A stretch of DNA of 64,000 nt from Lacibacter sp. H375 (GTDB taxonomy: Bacteria; Bacteroidota; Bacteroidia; Chitinophagales; Chitinophagaceae): contig NZ_JBBKTT010000001.1 in NCBI RefSeq assembly GCF_037892425.1, forward strand, positions 496,001 through 560,000, written 5' to 3'. This document shows positions 9,237-17,483 of the stretch, piece by piece. Positions within the stretch are counted from its first letter, which is position 1; each line of letters begins with the position of its first letter. Made by a program: the position numbers and the translations under genes. The notes beneath the pieces were generated by a model that was given only the letters and a program-made list of their open reading frames with translations, was not told where the DNA came from and ran no database searches.

Positions 9237-9745
9237 ACCATTTCTTCTTTTAATGAATAAATATCAAGATAGGGTTGCATAGGCAGCATGTGTGTGAATA
9301 TTCCGTCTTTTGTTTGCTCGGCTGTAACTGCAGATAGCAACATATAATCAGCAACAGTTTCGTGCCATACGAATGCATCACTAAAAAAACTGATAGCTAC
9401 ACGGTGTTTTGTTTTATCAGTGAAATCAGAATCGATGATCTCAAATTTAAAATCACTGAAGGTGAGAAAACGATGCCCTCTGTTATTGTACACATCGGGA
9501 ATAAATCCATTCAGCTGACGCAGGTAACCAACGGCTGCAGTGCTTGTGAGAAAATGTAATTTTTCAGCAGTGGGTACATCGTTCAGTAAAGCGGAGAATG
9601 CTTGATGTTTCTTTTCGCCGTTATAGAACTGCTGCTGCATAAACAATTCCTGCCAGGTATGCTCCCACAATAATTTTTCCCAGCCAGGTTGTGCGTTAAC
9701 ATCAATTACTTTCTTATAACAAATTCGAATGATCCTTCGTTGCAT
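9233..9745 (-). CDS. Conserved hypothetical protein, coupled to the pirin-like gene
   Basis: I do not recognise this family. The product from ATG 9745 is 170 residues (MQRRIIRICYKKV...), soluble, with no signal peptide or membrane segment, and is rich in aromatic residues (GWEKLLWEHTW, DAFVWHETVADYM). An upstream ATG at 9787 would add 14 residues that look less natural. The stop codon overlaps the start codon of the pirin-like gene by 4 bases, so the two are very probably made together and may act together. Neither strand offers a clear promoter in the short gap to the next gene (9746-9818). Confidence 0.65.
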   Translation of the reverse strand: MQRRIIRICYKKVIDVNAQPGWEKLLWEHTWQELFMQQQFYNGEKKHQAFSALLNDVPTAEKLHFLTSTAAVGYLRQLNGFIPDVYNNRGHRFLTFSDFKFEIIDSDFTDKTKHRVAISFFSDAFVWHETVADYMLLSAVTAEQTKDGIFTHMLPMQPYLDIYSLKEEMV

Positions 9746-9818
9746 AACTAAATTGAAAAAAGCACCGGCTTTGCAAAACCGCTCCACCAGCGCTTATATG
9801 TATGAGAAAACAAGTTTC

Positions 9819-10553
9819 TTATGCAGCTACATAAATATTATGTGTAAGCACGTACCCTGCAGCCACACTCCCACTGATAGAAGCAATCTCTTTTCCGCTC
9901 GTATCATCACTAAATATATTGTCGCCTGAATTGTAAGTATAACCGCTCATGCCTTTTGTGTAACCATAAGAACTTGCAGCATTCACTGCAACCACTGCAC
10001 TGCTGCTTCCTTCAGGAAAAGCAATTTGTGTAATTAATAATGATGTACCGTTTGCTTTGTAAATATGCACATGAATATGTGTTGCACGACCGGTGTACCA
10101 ACCGGGAAAAATTGAAGTGAATTGAACAAGACCATTTGCATCAGTTGTTTGGCGGCCACGCAAAAAATGCACAGCCGTATAATTAACTGATTGCATACCC
10201 GTACCACCATATTCTGAATAATAACCGTCTTTATCGCAATGCCAGATATCAACAATTGCGCCCTGCAAAGCGGCACAACTGCTGTTGGTGTTCAGAATAT
10301 TTACTTTAATAGTGAAAGCAACGCCTGTTCTGTCGTCACGAATATCTGTACGTACAAGTGATGATGGTGTAATAGTAGGAAAAGGGCCTGCTGTTTCAGT
10401 TGGCGAAACAGAGCAAGTGCCACTGCCTGCGCCCGTTCCTGTTCCCGAACCATTATCCGTATCTGTTGCACTTGTTTTTTTGCACGCTGCTAAAATAACT
10501 GGAGCAGATGCCGCACCGATGAACATATTTTTTAAAAAGTGTTTGCGTTCCAT
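9819..10553 (-). CDS. Intradiol ring-cleavage dioxygenase-like lipoprotein
   Basis: Protein of 244 residues with the protocatechuate 3,4-dioxygenase / catechol 1,2-dioxygenase core. Metal ligands expected for Fe(III) are visible: a Tyr in DKDGYYSEYG, and Tyr-His-His in FPGWYTGRATHIHVHI. It starts with a signal peptide ending in a lipobox (VILAAC, Cys24), then a Thr/Gly/Ser-rich linker, so it is an exported, lipid-anchored form, unlike the cytoplasmic catabolic enzymes. ETAGPFP after the linker is also conserved in the family. No aromatic degradation genes are near, so a catabolic pathway is not implied. Substrate unknown. Confidence 0.87.
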   Translation of the reverse strand: MERKHFLKNMFIGAASAPVILAACKKTSATDTDNGSGTGTGAGSGTCSVSPTETAGPFPTITPSSLVRTDIRDDRTGVAFTIKVNILNTNSSCAALQGAIVDIWHCDKDGYYSEYGGTGMQSVNYTAVHFLRGRQTTDANGLVQFTSIFPGWYTGRATHIHVHIYKANGTSLLITQIAFPEGSSSAVVAVNAASSYGYTKGMSGYTYNSGDNIFSDDTSGKEIASISGSVAAGYVLTHNIYVAA

Positions 10554-10678
10554 ACAAATTGGTTTGATGTTGTGATAAAAAATCTGCTTTCGTTCTTTCT
10601 GATGTAAATCTACCGGTGATGTTTAATGAAATTTTTTATCAGTCGACCAACAAGTACAATGCATCGGTGAATTGGTTG

Positions 10679-11437
10679 CTATTGACGCAACGGCGGGCAT
10701 TTCCAGCTGGCATTCTTGCCAAATTTGTACGTAGCTCCGATTGAAATGCTGGAATACGTATCTTTTCTTGATGGGTTAGCAGACCGACTAAACCCATCTA
10801 AATAATCAGTAAATGTATAACGGTAAGTTGTTTCAAGATGCAGGAACCATTTATCAGATAAACCATATTGCACACCTGCGCCAATTGGTATAACCGGCAT
10901 AAGTCGTGGAGTACGATGAGCCTGGTCGGATGCAAGACCGGTTAAAAAATCATTGTCTTCTGCAAAGTAAGCAGGATTGAGATTGCTCCAATCACGCCTG
11001 ATCTTTACCAATCCCAACCCTGCGCCCGCAAATAAGTAAGGTGAAATACTTCCCTTTCCTTTATTTGAAAAATTATCGGCAAACGGTTTCCATACAGCAA
11101 CGGCGGATACTTCAAACAAATTTGTTTTGAAATTAAAATTGCGTTGCTGCCGGTAATCAGGTGTTGCATACTTTGCATCATCGCCATTTAATCTTGAGAA
11201 ACTAAGATTGGCTCTTACACCCCACGACGGCGACAGGTATTTTGTACCATATAAACCCAAGCCGGGTTGCATTGTTTTAAATGATCCAAAACGGCTGGGC
11301 GCAAGATCGCCCTGGTAAATGTAAGTGCCAATATTAGCCCCTACTTCATACTTCGATATATTGACCTGTGCTTTTGTTTCGTATGAACATACGAACACAA
11401 GCACGAAAGAAATTGGACGGATGTAATTTGCTTTCAT
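10679..11437 (-). CDS. Outer-membrane beta-barrel protein (DUF6089-like)
   Basis: Secreted 252-residue protein with a signal peptide (ISFVLVFVCSYETKAQ) followed by alternating amphipathic strands and aromatic girdle residues, e.g. YEVGANIGTYIYQGDLAP and GLGLYGTKYLSPSWGVRANL; the C-terminal part has YRYTFTDYLDGF and SSISIGATYKF. This is the pattern of the small 8-strand OmpA/OmpW-like barrels assigned to DUF6089 in Bacteroidota. No OmpA peptidoglycan-binding domain follows. It is monocistronic; the two-component genes upstream on the same strand are 273 bp away. Function unknown. Confidence 0.8.
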   Translation of the reverse strand: MKANYIRPISFVLVFVCSYETKAQVNISKYEVGANIGTYIYQGDLAPSRFGSFKTMQPGLGLYGTKYLSPSWGVRANLSFSRLNGDDAKYATPDYRQQRNFNFKTNLFEVSAVAVWKPFADNFSNKGKGSISPYLFAGAGLGLVKIRRDWSNLNPAYFAEDNDFLTGLASDQAHRTPRLMPVIPIGAGVQYGLSDKWFLHLETTYRYTFTDYLDGFSRSANPSRKDTYSSISIGATYKFGKNASWKCPPLRQ

Positions 11438-11710
11438 TCAATTGATTTTTATACTTGTTTAATGAAAGCAGCAAGTTTGGTAAGCGAATAAGATGGATGT
11501 GGAGGTTATGCCTGTAACGCAAAAACAGGATACGGATTTTACACGATTTGTTAAATAGCTGGATCTTAAAAACGGGGCGTTGTTACAGACAAATGAGGAC
11601 TAGAATTGTTTCATGCAGTATTTTCTTATAATTATTTCGTTGCTGCAAAATAGATGCCGTAAGTTGAACATCATCAAAATATCGGTGAATTGCTATTTTG
11701 TACCGACGGA

Positions 11711-12409
11711 TCAGGATCGTTTCCAGGCCTGCAGCACATCGAGATAAGTTTCGCTGACTGGAAGTTCTGCACCTGATAACAATTTGATCTTTCGATTGGC
11801 AACCGATCTTATTTTCTCCATGTTTACAATATAACTGCGATGCATCCTTTTAAATTGTGTGGAAGGGAGTTTTTCTAACACAGCTTTTAGTGTCATTAAG
11901 GTCATCACCGGTTTATCGTTGCTGATATTGATGCGGATATAATCATCCAAACTTTCGATGTATTCAATAGTACTGCAGTTGATCTTCACCAATTGGTATT
12001 CCGAAAAAACCATCAATGCTTCCTCAGTGCTGGTTGCTGGTTTGGTTTTGTATTGATGATAATCGGCAGCCTTTTGCACTGCTTTTGAAAACCGTTCGAA
12101 GCTGATGGGCTTTAATAAATAGTCTATCGCATTCAATTCAAACCCATCGATTGCAAATTTTTTATACGCTGTGGTGAAGATGATCATGGGCCGCTTACTC
12201 AACGAACGAACCAAATCAAGCCCGGTTATATCAGGCATATTAATATCTACAAACAACAGATCGACGCTTGCGGTTTTTAAATATTCAGACGCCGATACTG
12301 CATCGGTGTACGTTTGCATTAATTGCAAATGCGGATGATCAGAAATGTATTTCTGAATCAGCTCCAAAGCAGGCAACTCATCATCAATGGCTACACATTT
12401 TAACGACAT
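11711..12409 (-). CDS. LytTR-type response regulator
   Basis: Cytoplasmic DNA-binding response regulator, 232 residues. The receiver domain (about 1-120) has the acidic pair in AIDDE, the phospho-acceptor D55 in LLFVDINMPDITG, a Thr in IIFTTAY and the Lys in YLLKPI. The C-terminal LytTR domain (about 135-230) contains DYIRINI and FKRMHRSYIVNMEKI. It follows the LytS-type histidine kinase by 20 bp in the same orientation; together they form a two-component pair. The target promoters cannot be inferred, though the neighbouring barrel gene at 10679 is a candidate by position. Confidence 0.93.
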   Translation of the reverse strand: MSLKCVAIDDELPALELIQKYISDHPHLQLMQTYTDAVSASEYLKTASVDLLFVDINMPDITGLDLVRSLSKRPMIIFTTAYKKFAIDGFELNAIDYLLKPISFERFSKAVQKAADYHQYKTKPATSTEEALMVFSEYQLVKINCSTIEYIESLDDYIRINISNDKPVMTLMTLKAVLEKLPSTQFKRMHRSYIVNMEKIRSVANRKIKLLSGAELPVSETYLDVLQAWKRS

Positions 12410-12429
12410 AGATGCAGATAAGTTTTAAA

Positions 12430-13521
12430 TCAGAACTGTAAAGTTAGTTTAACCGTATAAAAGCCATTTTCACTTTCCATACTGATGTTATGTTTTGATG
12501 GATACATATGCTGCAATCGCTTCAACGCATTCTGTTGACCAATACCTGTACGCTCTAGTGGCGTGTTCTTTTCATACAATTTATTGATCGTTTCAAAATA
12601 CAATTCCTTTTCAGCTGCTTCCAAACGTATAACGATAGGTGCAGGTTCGTGATTGCTTACACCATATTTAAATGCATTCTCAACAAAAGTCATGAGTAAC
12701 AGCGGTGGAATTTTTTTCCATTCTGTTTCACCTGTAAGTGTAAACATTACCTGGGCGTTCTTTCCAAGTCGCAATTGTTGCAGATCAATATAATCACGAA
12801 CACAATCCAGTTCCTGTTGCAGATCTACCTTATCTTCTCTTGCTTCATCCGTAATGTAACGCATGATATTCGACAGTTTCATAATACTGTCTGCCGTATG
12901 TTCACTTTTGCTTACAGCCAATGAATAAATATTGTTAAGTGTATTGAACAGAAAATGCGGATTCACCTGTGCTTTTAAAAACGAAAGCTCTGCATTAGCC
13001 TTATCTGCCTCGGCTTGTAAGATGCGTTGTTCCGATTGCCGCCATTGCCTGAACACAAACATAGCCGATGAAAAAAGCCACACCAACAGAAACAGGATGG
13101 TGCTCATGATGTCAAACTTCGACTGCTTGTGTGGAGGCCCTTGCGGATAAAACTCATTCAGTTTAAATGGTGGTGGTCCCGTCATCCCATCCGGCGGCCG
13201 AACATTACCCTGCCCTTGATTATGATTTATCACTCCATCAAATGGTTTTAACCAAAACACCAACAGAAACAACCCGGCAAATGCAAGCGCATACAACAAG
13301 TATTGTTTATTATTGAACAGTTTAGGGATGAGCAGGAAACGATTGGTATAAAAAATAGCAGGAAAAACAAGAAAGAAGAACAGGAAAGGCCCACTTAACA
13401 GAGGAAGCTCCGACGAACCACCATTGGGATTCCCGTTTGCAATAAAAGCAACTACCATAGAATAAAACAGGAGCCAGCCTGCAATATGCATACTCACTGT
13501 TATGGCGGAAGAACGGTTCAT
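12430..13521 (-). CDS. LytS/YehU-type sensor histidine kinase
   Basis: Inner-membrane kinase, 363 residues from ATG 13521; a TTG two codons upstream is also possible. Four hydrophobic segments lie at about 10-28, 43-58, 74-92 and 138-157; between the third and fourth is a Pro/Gly-rich loop (VRPPDGMTGPPPF) that may be the sensing region. The His_kinase domain has H189 in QVNPHFLFNTLNN, and the ATPase part has VENAFKYGVSNH and a short GIGQQNALKRL box. It is first in an operon with the LytTR regulator (20 bp gap) and divergent from the cobalamin riboswitch. Confidence 0.92.
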   Translation of the reverse strand: MNRSSAITVSMHIAGWLLFYSMVVAFIANGNPNGGSSELPLLSGPFLFFFLVFPAIFYTNRFLLIPKLFNNKQYLLYALAFAGLFLLVFWLKPFDGVINHNQGQGNVRPPDGMTGPPPFKLNEFYPQGPPHKQSKFDIMSTILFLLVWLFSSAMFVFRQWRQSEQRILQAEADKANAELSFLKAQVNPHFLFNTLNNIYSLAVSKSEHTADSIMKLSNIMRYITDEAREDKVDLQQELDCVRDYIDLQQLRLGKNAQVMFTLTGETEWKKIPPLLLMTFVENAFKYGVSNHEPAPIVIRLEAAEKELYFETINKLYEKNTPLERTGIGQQNALKRLQHMYPSKHNISMESENGFYTVKLTLQF

Positions 13522-13629
13522 GTGCAAATGAAGTTCGTTAAAAATAAGAAATGCACAGAGTATCGGTGAACGGGTAAAATGAGCAGATGAACAGGGCGTT
13601 TTATCCGCCTCAGCATGTGCAAAAACTTA

Positions 13630-13661
13630 TTTTGACGAACAGGTACCGCTCCCCTACTTTT
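13630..13661 (+). promoter_or_regulatory. Bacteroidota-type promoter of the B12 cluster
   Basis: TTTG (13630-13633) and TACTTTTG (13654-13661) are separated by 20 bases, matching the -33 TTTG / -7 TAnnTTTG promoter of Bacteroidota. The predicted transcript would begin about 10 bases before the conserved riboswitch sequence, so this promoter should drive the riboswitch and the B12 genes behind it. Confidence 0.7.
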
Positions 13662-13670
13662 GCTCCCGTA

Positions 13671-13912
13671 GCGGTTTCCGGTGTTCATAGCCGGAATTAA
13701 AAGGGAAGTCCGGTGCAAATCCGGCGCTATCCCCGTAGCTGTAAGTTCTTATGATGAGTAATCAGTAATGAACGATGAGTAAAGCAGTTCTGCACTCATT
13801 ATTCATCATTCATCACTCATCCTGCTGATTTCTACAACCACTGTTCATGAAAGCTGTTTGGCACATGAATGGGAAGGTGCTCAGCAGCGAACGAGCCAGA
13901 AGACCTGCCGAT
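13671..13912 (+). promoter_or_regulatory. Cobalamin (B12) riboswitch
   Basis: The conserved core is easy to see: GGGAAGTCCGGTGCAAATCC near 13712-13731, CCCCGTAGCTGTAAG at 13732-13745, CCACTG and later GGGAAGG (about 13838-13877), and the closing GAGCCAGAAGACCTGCC at 13893-13909. It lies immediately upstream of a BtuB-like receptor gene and a B12 salvage cluster, as known for this RNA class, and would shut expression when adenosylcobalamin is plentiful. The variable arm between CTGTAAG and CCACTG is filled by a dispersed repeat hairpin (13751-13822). A candidate switch is pairing of CCTGCC (13904-13909) with GGCAGG (13946-13951). Confidence 0.95.
13751..13822. repeat. ATGAGTAATGAGTGAT-type repeat inside the riboswitch
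   Basis: Inverted copies of the dispersed repeat (ATGATGAGTAATCAG on the left, CATTCATCACTCATC on the right) flank a short loop with AGCAGTTCTGC, giving a long imperfect hairpin in the variable arm of the B12 aptamer. Other copies of the family lie at 15886, 16537, 18579, 51298, 54614 and 57367. Confidence 0.8.
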
Positions 13913-14028
13913 ACAGTTTCTTTAATCATTTGCTTTCGGGTGAAAGGCAGGAGGTGTAACGGCAAATCGCTTTTATATTTTCTATTTCTTTTTCTGAAAG
14001 CAGTCACAACAAACCCTTTTTTCAACAC
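13913..14028 (+). other. Leader between riboswitch and btuB-like gene
   Basis: This 116-base stretch follows the aptamer. It contains GGCAGGAGG at 13946-13954, about 75 bases ahead of the ATG and so too far away to serve as its ribosome site, but complementary to the 3' end of the aptamer. A T-rich stretch follows (CGCTTTTATATTTTC). No classical terminator hairpin with a T-run was found, and no small gene was recognised. Confidence 0.5.
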
Positions 14029-15879
14029 ATGAAAAAGAATTTATTTGTAGTGGCTGCCGGATTATTTTTCAGCAGTCAACTAAATGCCCAGGACAGTACA
14101 GTAAAATCATTGAATGAAGTGGTGATTACCGCTAACAAGGTAAACCAGAAACTGCTTGAAACAGGAAAGGTAACTACGGTCATCAATCGCAAAACAATTG
14201 AACAGAGCGCAGGAAAAGATCTGGCACAACTTTTAACAGAACAGGCCGGTATTGTAGTTAATGGTGCTACCAGCAATCCCGGTAAAGACAAAAGTATTTT
14301 TATGCGTGGTGCTGGTAATGGTTATACTGTTATTTTAATTGATGGTATACCTGTTAATGATCCATCCTTCTCCGGTGCATTTGATCTGCGCTTACTTCCC
14401 ATCGACCAGATCGAACGTATCGAAATTGTAAAAGGTGCACAATCTACCAACTACGGTTCTGATGCTGTTGCCGGTGTTATCAATATCATTTCAAAACGTG
14501 GCGCATCAAAACCTGCACAGTTCTATGGATCTGCAGCAGCAGGTTCTTTTGATACATATAAATTCACAGCAGGTGTGCGTGGTACTGCTGAAAAAACTAA
14601 CTACAATTTCTCGTTCTCACATAACGAATCAAAAGGTATTTCCGAAGCAGTTGACAAAACCGGTACAGGCAATTTCGATAAGGATGGGTTCCTGAACAAT
14701 GCACTTAATTTTAGTGTTGATGCGCCCGTAACAAAAAACATCCGCATACAACCATTTACACGCTACAGTTATTTTCAGGGTGGTTACGACAATGGTTCAT
14801 TTGCTGATGCTGCCAACAACTATACTTCATCTTTATTTACTGCTGGTTCTGCTGTTGAAGTAAAAACAGAAAAAGCCGGTGGCCGTGCTTACTTTAGTTA
14901 CGATGAAATGGATCGAACCTTTAACAGTGAAGCATGGGGGCCTACTTCTTACAAAGGCACGAATAAAATTGTTGACCTGTTTGCTTACTATCAAATTGCA
15001 CCAAAAGTAAAATTGCTGGCGGGTGTTGATAATCGCTACCAGAAAAATCTTGATTCAAACGTTCATATCAATAGCCCTTATCTGAGTGTGTTTCTCCAAA
15101 ACCTTGGTAATTTTTACCTAGAAGCAGGTGCACGTTATAACAAACATTCAAAGTATGGCAACAACTTTACTTACAGCATCAATCCATCATATGTGCTGAA
15201 TGAAAACACAAAACTGTTTGTGAACTACGCCACCGCATTTCGTGCGCCGGGCATTAGTGCATTATATGGTGCATGGGGCGCAAACCCTGATTTGAAGCCT
15301 GAACATTCACAAACATTTGAAGCAGGTGTGCAAACTTCTTTATTGAACGATAAAATAAGTGTACGAGCAGTTTACTTCAACCGTCATAACAAAGATGTTA
15401 TCATCTATACATCGAAATATGAGAATTACGATAAGCAGGATGATTATGGTATTGAAATTGAGCCTACCATCCAGTTCAATAAAAAATTAAAATTAACTGC
15501 TTACTACAGTTTCCTCGATGGAGAAGTAACTACCAAAGGGGCGGGAGGAAAAGATACCAGCTACTTTAATTTGCTGCGTCGGCCTAAACATTCATTTGGT
15601 GCAACAATCGGATACCAGGTTACACCTGCATTTTTTGTAAGTACAAATGTTTACAATTATGGTAAGCGCACCGATATGGATTTTGGCACATGGCCTTCAA
15701 CACAGGTAAACCTCGATAGTTATTTGCTGTGGGGCATTCATGCTGAATACAGTGTTATAAAAGACAAGCTTGTTGTTTTTGCTGATGGTAAGAATCTATT
15801 GAATTCAGATTATGTGGAAGTATTAGGTTACAGCACACAAGGCATCAACCTTATTGGAGGCATTCGATTCAATCTTTAA
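14029..15879 (+). CDS. btuB: BtuB-like TonB-dependent vitamin B12 receptor
   Basis: Outer-membrane corrinoid transporter, 616 residues. Signal peptide MKKNLFVVAAGLFFSSQLNAQ, TonB-box-like LNEVVITANK, plug domain (about 40-150; SIFMRGAGNGYTVILIDGIP, IERIEIVKGAQSTNYGSDA, GVINIISKRG) and a barrel. The length and plug match the BtuB/CirA group. Placement directly behind a cobalamin riboswitch and ahead of nucleotide-loop salvage genes makes B12 or cobinamide the likely cargo. BtuCD inner-membrane genes are not in this window; the DUF6580 gene next door may fill part of that gap. The start is 4 codons after a T-rich leader with no clear Shine-Dalgarno site. Confidence 0.93.
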   Translation: MKKNLFVVAAGLFFSSQLNAQDSTVKSLNEVVITANKVNQKLLETGKVTTVINRKTIEQSAGKDLAQLLTEQAGIVVNGATSNPGKDKSIFMRGAGNGYTVILIDGIPVNDPSFSGAFDLRLLPIDQIERIEIVKGAQSTNYGSDAVAGVINIISKRGASKPAQFYGSAAAGSFDTYKFTAGVRGTAEKTNYNFSFSHNESKGISEAVDKTGTGNFDKDGFLNNALNFSVDAPVTKNIRIQPFTRYSYFQGGYDNGSFADAANNYTSSLFTAGSAVEVKTEKAGGRAYFSYDEMDRTFNSEAWGPTSYKGTNKIVDLFAYYQIAPKVKLLAGVDNRYQKNLDSNVHINSPYLSVFLQNLGNFYLEAGARYNKHSKYGNNFTYSINPSYVLNENTKLFVNYATAFRAPGISALYGAWGANPDLKPEHSQTFEAGVQTSLLNDKISVRAVYFNRHNKDVIIYTSKYENYDKQDDYGIEIEPTIQFNKKLKLTAYYSFLDGEVTTKGAGGKDTSYFNLLRRPKHSFGATIGYQVTPAFFVSTNVYNYGKRTDMDFGTWPSTQVNLDSYLLWGIHAEYSVIKDKLVVFADGKNLLNSDYVEVLGYSTQGINLIGGIRFNL

Positions 15880-15885
15880 TAATCA

Positions 15886-15931
15886 ATGATGAGTAATGAG
15901 TGATTAGTTGAATCCACTCATTACTCATCAT
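15886..15931. repeat. Perfect 17-bp inverted repeat of the ATGAGTAATGAGTG family
   Basis: ATGATGAGTAATGAGTG (15886-15902) and its exact reverse complement (15915-15931) are separated by 12 bases, directly after the btuB-like stop codon. A further ACTCATCA lies just before the next start codon (15948). It could act as an RNA hairpin that separates expression of the receptor from the genes behind it. Confidence 0.85.
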
Positions 15932-15947
15932 TAATAACTCATCAACT

Positions 15948-16538
15948 ATGTCTACACAAAAGATCAATCCCCGTTTTGCAGTACTGGCCATTATTATGGT
16001 TGTAGTTGCGGCCTTACGTATTCCCAATGCAGCACAGCTTGGGCCTTTGAGTAATTTCACTCCAATTGGTGCTATGGGTTTGTTTGGCGCTGCCTATTTT
16101 AGTAAACATTGGAAAGCATTTGGATTTCCGTTGCTTACACTTTTGCTGAGTGATCTTATCATCAACATTTTTGTTTACGACGGACAGTACGGAATTATGT
16201 ATGGCAGTTGGTATTGGGTGTATGGTGGTTTTGTGTTGATCGTATTATTAGGAAGATTGCTCCTGAAAAAAGTATCGGTAAAATCTGTGGCGCTTACAGG
16301 TATTGCTGCAACATTGGTATACTGGTTGGTTGTTGATTTTGGCGTGTTCCTTTTTGGATGTACTGATATTACTACCGGCCAAACAATGGATCACAGTTTT
16401 GCAAGCCTTATTAAATGTTATGCACAAGGTGCGCCATATATGAAAAACTTTTTGATCGGCACATTGGTATACAGTGGTATCATGTTTGGTGCATTTGAAT
16501 GGATGAAAGCAAAAAGTCCTTCTTTACAAACAGCTTAA
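15948..16538 (+). CDS. DUF6580-like membrane protein, candidate corrinoid/cobalt uptake component
   Basis: Inner-membrane protein of 196 residues with five or six hydrophobic segments, starting MSTQKINPRFAVLAIIMVVV. RIPNAAQLGPLSNFTPIGAMGL is typical of DUF6580, a family resembling the substrate-binding (S) subunits of ECF transporters. Its place between the BtuB-like receptor and a BtuF-like protein, under a cobalamin riboswitch, suggests a role in moving a corrinoid or its precursor across the inner membrane; that role is inferred. No ECF ATPase or T subunit is adjacent. The stop codon TAA is followed by a fragment of the dispersed repeat and then the next ATG 9 bases later. Confidence 0.75.
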   Translation: MSTQKINPRFAVLAIIMVVVAALRIPNAAQLGPLSNFTPIGAMGLFGAAYFSKHWKAFGFPLLTLLLSDLIINIFVYDGQYGIMYGSWYWVYGGFVLIVLLGRLLLKKVSVKSVALTGIAATLVYWLVVDFGVFLFGCTDITTGQTMDHSFASLIKCYAQGAPYMKNFLIGTLVYSGIMFGAFEWMKAKSPSLQTA

Positions 16539-16551
16539 TCACTCATCATGA
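16537..16551. repeat. Partial copy of the ATCACTCATCAT repeat at a gene junction
   Basis: AATCACTCATCATGA spans the junction between the DUF6580 stop codon (16536-16538) and the start codon of the BtuF-like gene (16548). It matches the right arm of the repeats at 15886 and 18579, although at this length chance is possible. Confidence 0.45.
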
Positions 16552-17483
16552 AAGCCTGCTCCTTTTTACCAGCCGCTACACAAATGATCTATGACATGGG
16601 TTTGCAACATTTGCTCCATGGTGTTACGTTTGAATGCCCTGCTACTGCTTTGGAAGAAAAACAAAAAGTGGTGCGTTGTGTAATGGAAGGAAAAAATTAC
16701 AGCAGCGAAGAGATCGATAAAATATTTTCAGCCAGCAAAGCGCAGGGCAAGAGTTTGTATTATGTAGATGAAGATGTATTACAAACCATACAACCCGATG
16801 TGATCTTTACACAGGATGTATGTGAAGTATGCCAGATCGATACGGCCTGCACTGCTGCTGCAGTTGCCAATCTTGAGAAACAACCTAAACTAGTTACGCT
16901 CACACCACAAACACTCGACGATGTGTATTACACAGCAGTAACTATTGCAACAGCGTTGGGTCATGAATCGGCAGCTTATAATTACCTGGCAGGTTTGCAA
17001 AAAAGAACGACGCATATTCTTGATAAACTACGTCGCCATCAAATGCCGATGAAACGTGTGTTGCTGATAGAATGGATAGCACCTGTTTATAATTGCGGCC
17101 ACTGGATCCCTTTCCAGGTAGCACAGGCAGGTGGCATTGATATGCTAAGTAATCCCGGTGGCGACAGCATTGTTACAAGTTGGGAAAAGATTGTAAGATA
17201 TAACCCGGAGATATTAGTGATCGCTCCTTGCGGTTTTCATGTGGATCGCAGCAAGGAAGAATTACATCTCCTAACAGAAAAACCCGAGTGGCAACAACTT
17301 GAAGCTGTTAAGAATAATGCCGTATTCATTTGTGATTACGATCTGTTTACACAACCATCGGCTTCAACATTAGTTGATGGTATTGAATTATTAGCTGCGT
17401 TGTTTCATCCTTCATTATTTCGTGTACCCAAACACCTGCAAACAAAATACTTTCACTTCTCCAATAGTCTTGAGCATGTGTAA
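16548..17483 (+). CDS. BtuF-like cobalamin-binding protein without signal peptide
   Basis: Protein of 311 residues with the helical-backbone substrate-binding fold of BtuF/FhuD. Start MKACSFLPAATQMIYDMG matches the ER/SLxPxxTE opening of BtuF proteins, followed by QPDVIFTQDVCEVCQI and RVLLIEWIAPVYNCGHW. It has no signal peptide or lipobox, so it appears cytoplasmic, unlike periplasmic BtuF. Several cysteines (VCEVCQIDTAC) cluster in the middle. In a riboswitch-controlled B12 cluster it may bind a corrinoid intermediate for salvage or delivery. It overlaps the next gene by 8 bases. Function as a transporter subunit is uncertain. Confidence 0.82.
   Translation: MKACSFLPAATQMIYDMGLQHLLHGVTFECPATALEEKQKVVRCVMEGKNYSSEEIDKIFSASKAQGKSLYYVDEDVLQTIQPDVIFTQDVCEVCQIDTACTAAAVANLEKQPKLVTLTPQTLDDVYYTAVTIATALGHESAAYNYLAGLQKRTTHILDKLRRHQMPMKRVLLIEWIAPVYNCGHWIPFQVAQAGGIDMLSNPGGDSIVTSWEKIVRYNPEILVIAPCGFHVDRSKEELHLLTEKPEWQQLEAVKNNAVFICDYDLFTQPSASTLVDGIELLAALFHPSLFRVPKHLQTKYFHFSNSLEHV

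Noticed and set aside
11438-11710. Small gene or RNA in the 270-base gap between the barrel gene and the response regulator
   Set aside because: No convincing frame, repeat or hairpin was found; AT-rich intergenic DNA.
13946-13954. AGGAGG as the ribosome site of btuB
   Set aside because: It is about 75 bases from the start codon, far outside the usual 5-10; it fits better as part of the riboswitch leader.
13813-14032. Overlapping plus and minus frames in the riboswitch region as genes
   Set aside because: They lie in structured RNA sequence (B12 aptamer and leader) and encode no recognisable protein.
15869-16060. Minus-strand frame containing LITHYSSLI
   Set aside because: It is an antisense shadow across the repeat at 15886 and the start of the DUF6580 gene; the similarity to the PyrD insert comes from the repeat itself, not from a gene.
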